A stretch of DNA of 64,000 nucleotides, taken from the NCBI RefSeq assembly GCF_003609575.1, contig NZ_MBTA01000029.1, forward strand, positions 62,001 through 126,000. The letters are read 5' to 3'. The DNA comes from Pelobium manganitolerans (GTDB taxonomy: Bacteria > Bacteroidota > Bacteroidia > Sphingobacteriales > Sphingobacteriaceae). The translations under genes were made by a program, and so were the position numbers. Below the pieces are notes generated by a model. It made no database searches. It was not told where the DNA came from and was given only the letters and a program-made list of their open reading frames with translations. Below, piece after piece: positions 43,811-52,814 of the stretch; the stretch's first letter is position 1, and every line of letters begins with the position of its first letter.

Positions 43811-46117
43811 ATGATTAGATTTTCGCGAAGCTACTACTTGCTCTTATTTGCTACCAGTGTATTGATGGGTTGCAAAAAAGAGTTCAGTAAATTTTATGAA
43901 AGACCCGAAAGTTTGGGCCCGCCCATTTACCAACAATTAGAGCAAAAAGGAAACTTCAAGCATTTATTATCTGCGGTAGATAAGGCGGGTTATAAACCTA
44001 TTTTATCTGAAACAGGCTGGTGGACCTTATTTGCCCCAACAGACGCTGCTTTTGAACGCTTTTACCAAGAAAACAACATTAACGGCGACGATGCGCTTTC
44101 CGATTCTCTGGCAACAGCCATTGTAAAATATGCGCTTGTTTATAACGCTTACCGCGAAGATCAGCTTAGCAATTACCAGACAACCGATAATACTGTTATT
44201 GCCGAGGGCATGGCTTTTAAGCGCAAAACAGCGTATTATGATGGCGTAAACCAGCAAGGCGACGATGTGCACAGCAAAACAATAGCCACTAACAGAAATG
44301 TTTTATCGCGCGCAAGCGGAAATGTTTTCACCAACAATTCTAACTATAAAGAAGGCGACAATAACAATAAGTATATCCCATACTTTACAGATAAATTTTT
44401 GGCAACAAAAAATCTGACCGCAGCAGATTACACTTCTTTTTATCCAAACGCCTCTGCCTTTAACGGCTTTAGTGTTGCAAATGCACAGGTGGATCCCACT
44501 TACAAGAACGTGGAAGCCGAAAACGGAATTATCCATGCGGTTGACCGTGTAATCACTCCTTTAAATAGTTTAGACCAATACATTAACAGAAATAGCCAGT
44601 ACAGCGATTTTGCAAAACTCTTAGATTCCTTACGCTATTATAGTGTAAATGCTTACGTTACGCACCAAAACCAGGTAGCAACAGGAAGTTCTGATTCTGT
44701 TTACGTAAAAGGCTATGACGGACGTTTAGCTTTTTCTGCAAACAACGAAAACTATCAAACGCCTGGCGTTAGCTCATTTATTAATACGCTGGCACAAAAG
44801 GAAAGCTGGAGCATGATGGCGCCAACCAACGCAGCTTTAGCGGCTTACCGTGCTAAAATATTAGGAAAATACAACAACACCTTTTTTGGCAGCACACCGG
44901 CAAGCATTTTAATAGACTTTTTAAATTCTCATATGTGGCCAGACGCACTTTGGCCAAGCCAGTTCTCCACTAATCCTAATTATTTGGAAGAGAACGCTTC
45001 AATAAGCATCAACAACGTTGTTGATAAAAAGGTATTAAGCAACGGCATTTTTTATGGTGTTAATGAGGCCAATAAAGCAAACGTTTTCCGCACGGTTTAT
45101 GGCGTGCCGTATTTGGATCCTAAAGCTAGCATGACATATAATGCGTTTAAAGATTTAGGTACCGGAATAAAAGCTTATACTTTACAGCCGGGAGTTAGGC
45201 AAACCATTTTAGTAATGCCTGATAATGTTTTAGCCGCAGCAGGCTGGAGGTATAATGAATCGAGCGCGAGCGGATCTAACACCGCTTGGGGTTATAAATC
45301 AGCAAGTTCCTCTAGCTACTCGCATAGCCCAATCCATAAAGAAAATATCATGGCCATGATATCTACCGGGGTTTTGTTAACACCAACCGCAGAATTAACA
45401 AGTTTTGCCGGCGAAGGAATTGTGGAAACCAAAAATGGTGCTTACATCAAATATAAAAACGGTAAAATCCAGACTTCTGGAACTTTAGACACTGGCGTAG
45501 ACTTAAACATCACCAGTTCTGACAACAGCTCTATCAATGGTTCTGTTTACTATGTAGATGGCTTGCTTTCCTTCACTGAAAAAAACGTGGGAGATCAGAT
45601 TGAAAAATTGGCCACTTTGTACCCTGCTAATTATAGCTTATTCTTACAGTTGCTTAAAGACGGAGGAACCGATGTGTATAACGAAACGACAAAAGCTGTT
45701 ACCGGAGTAAAAACCGGAACAGATTATAAGTACACCTTTTTTATCCCTAGCAACGCAGCAATTACGCAAGCTGTAAAAGACGGGGTATTATCTGGCAATA
45801 CAAGCACCGGCGTACTTAAAAAAACCAAAGATTTAAGAGCACCAGATTTCGAACTGATAAGAAAATTTGTTTTATACCATATTGTAAATGGAGAATCTAT
45901 CGCATCAGACGGTAAAAAAACCGACAGCTACCTTACCTTGCTACAAGCTGATGACGGCAGCCCTACCCTATTAAGCGTATCTAATGATCCCGGCGATTTA
46001 ACTGTTATTGGTTACCACAACTCCAACGCAAAGGTAATTGAGGCCGCCAGTAACCAGCTCGGAAATAGATCGGTAATCCACTCTATCAACAATTACCTAG
46101 ACTATAATAAAAATTAA
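43811..46117 (+). CDS. Fasciclin (FAS1)-domain lipoprotein, first of three
   Basis: 768-residue lipoprotein (lipobox LMGC, Cys21, followed by KKE). At least three FAS1 units can be traced: about 40-250 (WWTLFAPTDAAFERF ... GIIHAVDRVITPL), about 255-450 (SWSMMAPTNAALAAY ... LSNGIFYGVNEA) and about 590-768 (YTFFIPSNAAITQAV ... NRSVIHSINNYL). FAS1 domains mediate adhesion and ligand binding; in Bacteroidota they recur beside SusC/SusD genes. It is the first gene of the operon, 20 bp before susC, so a surface glycan-capture role like that of SGBPs is the favoured inference. No catalytic motif was seen. Confidence 0.85.
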   Translation: MIRFSRSYYLLLFATSVLMGCKKEFSKFYERPESLGPPIYQQLEQKGNFKHLLSAVDKAGYKPILSETGWWTLFAPTDAAFERFYQENNINGDDALSDSLATAIVKYALVYNAYREDQLSNYQTTDNTVIAEGMAFKRKTAYYDGVNQQGDDVHSKTIATNRNVLSRASGNVFTNNSNYKEGDNNNKYIPYFTDKFLATKNLTAADYTSFYPNASAFNGFSVANAQVDPTYKNVEAENGIIHAVDRVITPLNSLDQYINRNSQYSDFAKLLDSLRYYSVNAYVTHQNQVATGSSDSVYVKGYDGRLAFSANNENYQTPGVSSFINTLAQKESWSMMAPTNAALAAYRAKILGKYNNTFFGSTPASILIDFLNSHMWPDALWPSQFSTNPNYLEENASISINNVVDKKVLSNGIFYGVNEANKANVFRTVYGVPYLDPKASMTYNAFKDLGTGIKAYTLQPGVRQTILVMPDNVLAAAGWRYNESSASGSNTAWGYKSASSSSYSHSPIHKENIMAMISTGVLLTPTAELTSFAGEGIVETKNGAYIKYKNGKIQTSGTLDTGVDLNITSSDNSSINGSVYYVDGLLSFTEKNVGDQIEKLATLYPANYSLFLQLLKDGGTDVYNETTKAVTGVKTGTDYKYTFFIPSNAAITQAVKDGVLSGNTSTGVLKKTKDLRAPDFELIRKFVLYHIVNGESIASDGKKTDSYLTLLQADDGSPTLLSVSNDPGDLTVIGYHNSNAKVIEAASNQLGNRSVIHSINNYLDYNKN

Positions 46118-46137
46118 GCCTAAGCCGAATTTTAAGT

Positions 46138-49100
46138 ATGAAAAGAATTCTTATAAACAAGCTTTTACTTTTAACTTTTGTTTTTTGCGCATTAAGTACC
46201 TCAAACTTATTTGCACAAACACCTGCAACAGTTGTCAAAGGAAAAGTAACCGATAAACTTGACAAACAACCGGTGCCGGGTGCAAACGTGGCCGAGCTGG
46301 ATAAAGACAAACGTACCGTAACCGCAACCACAACAGACATTAACGGCAACTATTCTTTAAGGCTATCAAATCCTAACAACCAAATATCTATTTCATTTTT
46401 GGGATACAAAACCTTCTTATCGGGCGCAGTTAAAGATCGTAAAGAAATAAATGTTGCTTTAGATATCGCATCAAACCAGTTGCAAGAGGTTAGCGTTGTT
46501 GGCCGGCACGAAGCAACGGTTAGTGATTTGCCTATCTCTGCACGTAACTCTACCAGAGCTACGTCAACCATCAATGCAGAGAAAATAGATCAGATGTCTG
46601 TAGGTTCTATTGACCAAGCCCTACAAGGCAGATTAACCGGGGTAGATTTTGGAACCACCTCTGGTGATCCCGGCGCAGGGATGTCTATCCGTATCCGTGG
46701 TACATCATCTATCAACGGTTCATCGCAACCTTTAATCGTATTAGACGGTATGCCCTATGAAACAGAAATACCAGATGATTTTAATTTTGGCACTGCCGAT
46801 GACCAAGGCTACGCCCAACTGTTAAACATCGCGCCTTCGGATATTTTAGATATTACCGTTTTAAAAGATGCGGCATCAACAGCTTTATGGGGTGGCCGTG
46901 CGGCAAACGGGGTTTTGCTCATTAACACCAAACGCGGGAAAATGGGCAAACCATCTGTAAATTACAATTTTAAAGGTGCGCTCTCGAACCAGCCAGACGC
47001 CTTGCCGTTTTTAACCGGAAATCAATACGCTACCTTAATACCCGAAGAAGTGATGAACGCTACCGGTGTTCCTCTAGATTTTTTAGGACAGAACGGACAA
47101 AACAAAGCTTTCCAATACGATCCGCTGGATGCTTATTACTACTACAATTACAGCAACAACACCAATTGGATTGATTTAATTACCCGTACCGGCGTAACAC
47201 AAGACCATAACATATCTATTAGTGGCGGTGGTGATAAAACCCGTTATTACGGTTCTGTGGGTTATTTAAACCAAACAGGCACAACCGTAGGTACAGATTT
47301 AACGCGTATAACTACCAAAATCAATTTGGATTACGAGGTGTCAGATAAGATGAAATTCCGTACCGATTTAACTTATACGCATGTAAATAATAATCTAAAC
47401 TATACCAGTAGCTTAAGAAATGTAGCCTATAATAAAATGCCCAATATGTCGCCTTTCGAGTATGACGAGTACGGCAATATCACAGGTGTTTATTTTTCAC
47501 CCGAAGAAAACATCCAAGGAAAATACAGCGGCACTTACAATCCCTTGGCAATGGCCAATGAAGGTTCTAGCAAGCTTTACGGGGAGCGTATTACACCGCG
47601 CTTCAATTTAAGCTATAATATTTTACCACAAAACAAGCTTTATTTTACCGGCGACGTTGTTTTTGACATTAACAACAATAAGTCGAAAACATTTTTGCCT
47701 CAAATTGCAACCGGACGCCCAAGCAATGAAACCTCAGTAAATAGAGCTTCCGATTCTGACGGAGATTCGTATAGCATCCAAACAAAACTGAACCTGGTGT
47801 ACACCCCTTTCTCTACAGAGAAAAACTCTTGGCAAAACTTGATATCGTTCCAAACCAGCGATTCGCGTTCATCGTCGTACAGCGCAACTACATCCAATAC
47901 GGCTTCTTCCTATTTGCAAGATCCATCCATCCCGTCGGTAACTAACGGATCAGGCTTAAGCTTAAATTCCGGTCAGTCGCAATCACGTTCAATGGGTTTG
48001 GTGTTTCAATCACAATACCAGTGGTTAGATCGGTATATCCTTAGCTTAAACGCCCGTATTGATGGAAACTCGAAATATGGCCCCGATAACCGTTTCGGAA
48101 TTTTCCCCGGAATTTCTGCCAGATGGCGCGTTTCTGGCGAACCATTCATGAAAAAATTTGAGCATTTCTTAGACGATTTCAGTATCAGAGCCAGCTACGG
48201 TTCAACACCAAACGCTCCGGGTAGCAATTATGCCTATTATAGCCGTTATTCGCCCTTCTCTTATACTTACCTAGACAATAGCGCGGTTGGCCGTAACAAC
48301 ATGGCCTTAACCCAACTAAAATGGGAAACTATTGTGGGTAAAAACTTAGGTTTTAACTTATGGATGTTTAACAACCGTGTAAGGTTAGATGCCGAGATTT
48401 ATCAAAACACCACAAAAGATCTTTATTTTAATGATTTAAGCATACCAAACATCACCGGATACACCAGTGTGGATATGAACATTGGCACCATGAACAACGA
48501 CGGCTGGGAAATTGGCTTAAACACTACGCCGCTTAAAAACAAAACCTGGCAGGTAGATTTAGATTTCAATATCTCCAGAAACGCCAACAGCATCCAATCT
48601 ATCTCCGAGTTTTACCCTCGCGAAAGCGTAGTTGGTTTACCGGGGTTGGGCAAATACAAATCTTATTTAGTAGAAGGTAATCCTTTTGGCTCGTTCTACG
48701 GCTTTAAATATTTGGGCGTTTACAAAACCGCCGAAGACACCAAAGCAAAAGACGCCGATGGAAATGTAATAGTTGGTCCAAACGGGCAAGATAAGTACAT
48801 GCGTTACAACTACCCTACCGTTGACTACGTTTTCCAAGCCGGTGATGCTATATACGAAGACGTGAACAAAGACGGCAACATTGATGAAGCCGACATGATG
48901 TATCTCGGAAACGGTATCCCTAAATTTAACGGAGGTTTTGGTGCTGCCGTAGGTTACAAAGGCCAATTTAAGCTCTCTGCTTTCTTTAGCTACCGTTATG
49001 GCTTTGATGTGGTAAACGGAGCTCAAATTACCACTACCAATCTTTACGGATTTAATAACCAAAGTACCGCTGTTTTGCGCAGATGGAGAAACCCGGGCGA

Positions 49101-49422
49101 CGATACTGATATGCCAAGAGCACTGTATAACGATGGCTACAATTGGTTAGGTTCTGACCGTTACATCCAAGACGGATCCTTCATCCGACTTTCAACCGTA
49201 ACTTTTACTTATAATTTAGGCAAGCAGTTTTTGCAAACGCTCAACTTAAAAAGTGCAAGGGTTTATTTAACCGGACAAAACCTGTACACCTGGACCAAAT
49301 ACACCGGCCAAAACCCCGATGTGGATATCAGAGGAAAAAATACGCCGTTTGCCTATCCGGTAGACAATGCGTTAACGCCACCATCACGAACATACACCCT
49401 TGGTTTAACGGTAGGATTTTAA
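46138..49422 (+). CDS. SusC/RagA-type TonB-dependent outer-membrane transporter, first
   Basis: 1094 residues with a signal peptide (...STSNLFAQ). An N-terminal CarboxypepD_reg-like domain (VKGKVTDKLDKQPVPGANV, about 32-115) leads to the TonB-box region (LQEVSVVGR), the plug (SIRIRGTSSINGSSQPLIVLDG, DILDITVLKDAASTALWGGRAANG) and the long beta-barrel ending in TYTLGLTVGF. It imports oligosaccharides using TonB energy together with the SusD lipoprotein encoded 12 bp downstream. Features are canonical for the family. The substrate is inferred to be a rhamnogalacturonan fragment. It is flanked by FAS1 genes on the 5' side and, after SusD, on the 3' side. Confidence 0.95.
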   Translation: MKRILINKLLLLTFVFCALSTSNLFAQTPATVVKGKVTDKLDKQPVPGANVAELDKDKRTVTATTTDINGNYSLRLSNPNNQISISFLGYKTFLSGAVKDRKEINVALDIASNQLQEVSVVGRHEATVSDLPISARNSTRATSTINAEKIDQMSVGSIDQALQGRLTGVDFGTTSGDPGAGMSIRIRGTSSINGSSQPLIVLDGMPYETEIPDDFNFGTADDQGYAQLLNIAPSDILDITVLKDAASTALWGGRAANGVLLINTKRGKMGKPSVNYNFKGALSNQPDALPFLTGNQYATLIPEEVMNATGVPLDFLGQNGQNKAFQYDPLDAYYYYNYSNNTNWIDLITRTGVTQDHNISISGGGDKTRYYGSVGYLNQTGTTVGTDLTRITTKINLDYEVSDKMKFRTDLTYTHVNNNLNYTSSLRNVAYNKMPNMSPFEYDEYGNITGVYFSPEENIQGKYSGTYNPLAMANEGSSKLYGERITPRFNLSYNILPQNKLYFTGDVVFDINNNKSKTFLPQIATGRPSNETSVNRASDSDGDSYSIQTKLNLVYTPFSTEKNSWQNLISFQTSDSRSSSYSATTSNTASSYLQDPSIPSVTNGSGLSLNSGQSQSRSMGLVFQSQYQWLDRYILSLNARIDGNSKYGPDNRFGIFPGISARWRVSGEPFMKKFEHFLDDFSIRASYGSTPNAPGSNYAYYSRYSPFSYTYLDNSAVGRNNMALTQLKWETIVGKNLGFNLWMFNNRVRLDAEIYQNTTKDLYFNDLSIPNITGYTSVDMNIGTMNNDGWEIGLNTTPLKNKTWQVDLDFNISRNANSIQSISEFYPRESVVGLPGLGKYKSYLVEGNPFGSFYGFKYLGVYKTAEDTKAKDADGNVIVGPNGQDKYMRYNYPTVDYVFQAGDAIYEDVNKDGNIDEADMMYLGNGIPKFNGGFGAAVGYKGQFKLSAFFSYRYGFDVVNGAQITTTNLYGFNNQSTAVLRRWRNPGDDTDMPRALYNDGYNWLGSDRYIQDGSFIRLSTVTFTYNLGKQFLQTLNLKSARVYLTGQNLYTWTKYTGQNPDVDIRGKNTPFAYPVDNALTPPSRTYTLGLTVGF

Positions 49423-49434
49423 AGAAACAGCAAC

Positions 49435-51000
49435 ATGAAAAAAATATATTTATTAAACACCAAAATACTTTTGCTTTGCTTGGTGCTGCTTTGCACAACG
49501 GCCAGTTCTTGTAAAAAATGGCTGGAATTAAAGCCCGAAGACGGCTTGATAGACCAAGAATATTGGCAAACTAAAGAACAGCTAAAAGCCGCGGTAATGG
49601 GCTGCTATGCTTCTTTACTCAAAGGCTCATCAATGCCTTTAGCCAAATATTTATTTATTTGGGGCGAGTTACGCGGCGACCAAGTAACAACAGGTAGCGA
49701 TACTGGCGGAGATGAAGACATATCTAGCTTGAACAACTTAAAACGTGATGAGCTTTACATGTTACGTACCGAGCTTTCATCTACCAACCAATTGGTAAAC
49801 TGGGAGGCCGTGTATAAAACCATCAACTACTGTAACGATGTTATACAAAACGGCCCCAAAGTTTTAGAAAGCGATAAAACGCTTACCGAAACGCAGTTTA
49901 AAGCTTATCTGTCCGAAGCTTATGCTTTACGCGGTTTAATGTATTTCTACCTGCTCAGAAACTTTAAAGAAGTACCTTTAAAACTGAACGTTACAGAGAG
50001 CGATACGGATATTGAACAGTTACCGAAAAGTAAAGAGGAAGACATTTACAAGCAAATTATAGCCGATGTAAAATATGCTGCAGATAATGCTTTAGAAACC
50101 TACGGAACCATGGCCAGCGACCGGGGCCGTATCACTAAATATACAGCCTATACCATTCTAGCCGATGCTTATTTATGGATGGAAGACTACCAAAACTGCA
50201 TCGACGCTTGTGACAAGGTAATTGCTTCTAAGCGTTACCAGCTATTCCCGATAGGCACACAGCAAGAAGATTGGTACAATTCGGTTTTTTATAACGGTAA
50301 CTCGGTAGAAGGAATTTTTGAATTCCAGTTTGATAAACAAGTATCTAATCCTTTTTGGGATATGTTTGGCTCTGCATCCAAAGAATTTAAAGCTGTAGAT
50401 GCAATAGCAGAAGGCGATTTGTTTGGGGTTGATGTTCTTGACCCGAATAATCGGGACATTCGCGGAAATAACACTTCTATGTCTGAAGCTACCAGCGCCA
50501 TTGTGAAGTATACCGGAGACCGTACCAGTAGCACCTCTTTTTCGCACTGGTTTGTTTACAGATACAGCGATGTACTTTTGATGAAAGCCGAAGCATTGGT
50601 GTGGTTAAACCCCGGCGATGAAACCAATAACGCAACCGCTATTGATATTGTTAATAACCTGCGTATGGTACGGAATGCGTTGCCTGCTTTAAACAGCGGA
50701 ACTGTCGAAATCCCACTGCCAACGGCAAGCACTTCAGAAATTTCAAGGTTTGTGTTTAACGAGCGCGCCAGAGAGTTTGCTTTTGAAGGCAAAAGATGGT
50801 ACGATATATTGCGCAACGCTAAACGCAACAATTATGAAAACGAGCAACTGCTATTAAACATTGTGGCAGCCAAGGCAATCCCAAGTAAACAGCAAACCGT
50901 GATCAATAAATACAAAGACCACCGAAGCCATTATTTACCAATTTATTTTAATGAATTGCAAACAAACAAAGCGCTTGTTCAAAATCCTTTTTATCAATAA
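49435..51000 (+). CDS. SusD/RagB-type glycan-binding lipoprotein, first
   Basis: 521 residues; lipobox TASSC (Cys26) followed by KKW. The N-terminal SusD helices (LIDQEYWQTKEQLKAAVMGCYASL), TPR-like segments (AYALRGLMYFYLLRNFKEVPL) and the C-terminal RagB block (FVFNERAREFAFEGKRWYDILR) are all present. SusD covers the SusC barrel as a lid and binds the glycan. Paired with the SusC at 46138. It ends with short spacing (21 bp) to the second FAS1 gene, so the FAS1 protein may be made in amounts similar to SusCD. Confidence 0.95.
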   Translation: MKKIYLLNTKILLLCLVLLCTTASSCKKWLELKPEDGLIDQEYWQTKEQLKAAVMGCYASLLKGSSMPLAKYLFIWGELRGDQVTTGSDTGGDEDISSLNNLKRDELYMLRTELSSTNQLVNWEAVYKTINYCNDVIQNGPKVLESDKTLTETQFKAYLSEAYALRGLMYFYLLRNFKEVPLKLNVTESDTDIEQLPKSKEEDIYKQIIADVKYAADNALETYGTMASDRGRITKYTAYTILADAYLWMEDYQNCIDACDKVIASKRYQLFPIGTQQEDWYNSVFYNGNSVEGIFEFQFDKQVSNPFWDMFGSASKEFKAVDAIAEGDLFGVDVLDPNNRDIRGNNTSMSEATSAIVKYTGDRTSSTSFSHWFVYRYSDVLLMKAEALVWLNPGDETNNATAIDIVNNLRMVRNALPALNSGTVEIPLPTASTSEISRFVFNERAREFAFEGKRWYDILRNAKRNNYENEQLLLNIVAAKAIPSKQQTVINKYKDHRSHYLPIYFNELQTNKALVQNPFYQ

Positions 51001-51021
51001 CAGTTAATTAATAGCAAAGTT

Positions 51022-52755
51022 ATGAGATATTTATCAAAAATTCCGACCGGCTTCATACTCGTCCTGGGTATATTGGCCATCATTTCCGCCTGCCGGAAAT
51101 CAACCTTGGTAACCACCGTAGTAAACCGGCCCAACATTACCAAATATTTGGAAGAACACCCGGACCAGTTTTCAGAGCTGTCTAAGGTTTTGCAACTCTC
51201 GGGTACGGCTTCTTTCTTGAATGCCTACGGCAGTTATACCTTTTTTGCGCCAAACAATGCGGCCATTAAAGATTATCTAACAAGCCAAAACAAGGCTGCA
51301 GTAGAAGATATTTCTGGCGATGATTGGAAACAGTTTATCCGTTTTCATCTATTGGAAGATTCTGTTTCTACCGAGCAGTTTACCGATGGCAAACTCCCTA
51401 AGCTCACCATGTACGGCCAATACCTTATCACTGGTTCCGAAACCAATAACGGTACAACTAAAATTAGCGTAAACAGGCAAGCCAACATTATTACGGCAAA
51501 TATTTCGGTAGGTAACGGTTTAATCCACAGTATAGACCATGTGCTAATTCCGGCAAGTTTAACCTTAGCGCAAACCTTAGAAGCAAACCCTGCTTACAGT
51601 ATTTTTACCGAAGCGCTCAAAGAGGCTAACCTTTTTGAAAGGTTAAACAAAGCACCGGCAGATAATACCAATGACAACGAGCAATTTTTAACCGTTATTG
51701 CGCAGACTAATGATGTTTTGGCGGCAGCCGGAATTAACAGCTATGCAGATCTATTGGCAAAATACTCTAACACCAATGATCCAACTTTAGCCACAGACAG
51801 TCTTCATCTATATTTAGAATATCATATTTTAAACGATGCTAAATATCTGGCAGATATTGTTACCAGTACCGCACACAACACCCTGGCACCTTTAGAAGTT
51901 GTAACTTCTAAGCTTAAAGGCGAAACGGTGTTGATAAACGACGATATGTTCAACGGCGTGTATGAGCCTGGAATTGAACTTGTGCGCAACACCAGCGACG
52001 TTTCTGCTACCAATGGCGTGATACATAATGCGGCGCAAAATTTCAACATCAAAAAACGCTCGCCATACCGTGTTGATTTTGATGTTTGTACTTTCCCGGA
52101 GTTGGTAAAAAACAAAGAATATTACGGCCAGAAGAACTATGAGTTTACTCCTGAAGAAGCTGCCGAATTTACCGAAATCAAGTTTTCTGGAACTGAAAAA
52201 CAACTAATCTACTACTACGGAAGTGGGAAATCTGTATCAAAATACGGTTACAATCAAGATTGTCTAACCGTCCCTCTTGCAACAGGTGGCACATCATCAA
52301 GAGCTGCATGGGTAGAATTTAAAACGCCGCTTTTGATTAAAGGAAAATACAAGGTGTGGATTGGCTACTACACCCAAAAACAATCATCAAGCAACGGCGG
52401 TACAACCACAGAGGTTCAAGCTTCCATTGGCAGAGAGGAAGGTGCTGAAGCCGAAAGAACAGTGCTGGCAAATGCCCGTGTACTAAGCTTTATTACTAAA
52501 AGGCCGGGCCAACCGTCAGATGTTGAGGAAGCCATTGGTTATAAAACTTATATGGAAAACACTTCGGGTTCAGTAGTTTCACGCCAAATGGGCATTGCTA
52601 CCATTGACCAAACCGGAAGATATTGGTTGCGTTTAACGGCTATTAACGGCTCGCAAACTACCAACAACATTGATTTAATCCAGTTTATCCCGGTTGATGA
52701 TGATCAACAGTATCCGAAATTCAAAACAGACGGCACTTTAATTCCAAGACCATAA
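51022..52755 (+). CDS. FAS1-domain lipoprotein with C-terminal beta-sandwich, second of three
   Basis: 577 residues; lipobox IISAC (Cys24) followed by RKS. Two FAS1 units are visible: about 35-175 (YTFFAPNNAAIKDYL ... NGLIHSIDHVLIP) and about 185-345 (...NGVIHNAAQNFNI). The C-terminal 230 residues differ: segments such as LLIKGKYKVWIGYYTQK and GRYWLRLTAINGSQTTNNIDLIQFIP look like strands of a jelly-roll module such as a CBM or the DUF5108-type domain reported with fasciclin proteins (from memory). This could be the glycan-binding part. A 10-bp hairpin follows the stop, before the third FAS1 gene. Confidence 0.82.
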   Translation: MRYLSKIPTGFILVLGILAIISACRKSTLVTTVVNRPNITKYLEEHPDQFSELSKVLQLSGTASFLNAYGSYTFFAPNNAAIKDYLTSQNKAAVEDISGDDWKQFIRFHLLEDSVSTEQFTDGKLPKLTMYGQYLITGSETNNGTTKISVNRQANIITANISVGNGLIHSIDHVLIPASLTLAQTLEANPAYSIFTEALKEANLFERLNKAPADNTNDNEQFLTVIAQTNDVLAAAGINSYADLLAKYSNTNDPTLATDSLHLYLEYHILNDAKYLADIVTSTAHNTLAPLEVVTSKLKGETVLINDDMFNGVYEPGIELVRNTSDVSATNGVIHNAAQNFNIKKRSPYRVDFDVCTFPELVKNKEYYGQKNYEFTPEEAAEFTEIKFSGTEKQLIYYYGSGKSVSKYGYNQDCLTVPLATGGTSSRAAWVEFKTPLLIKGKYKVWIGYYTQKQSSSNGGTTTEVQASIGREEGAEAERTVLANARVLSFITKRPGQPSDVEEAIGYKTYMENTSGSVVSRQMGIATIDQTGRYWLRLTAINGSQTTNNIDLIQFIPVDDDQQYPKFKTDGTLIPRP

Positions 52756-52764
52756 AATAGCATT

Positions 52765-52792
52765 GCTCAACCGGTATAATCCCCGGTTGAGC
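52765..52792 (+). promoter_or_regulatory. Intra-operon stem-loop between second and third FAS1 genes
   Basis: GCTCAACCGG (52765-52774) pairs perfectly with CCGGTTGAGC (52783-52792) over an 8-nt loop. The following TAAAAACC is not a T-run, so it is unlikely to be a full terminator. Processing, mRNA protection or partial attenuation is more plausible. Confidence 0.6.
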
Positions 52793-52814
52793 TAAAAACC
52801 ATATACTTAAGCGA

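Noticed and set aside
52765..52792. Hairpin as a true intrinsic terminator
   Set aside because: It is not followed by a T-run on the coding strand and co-directional operon genes continue.
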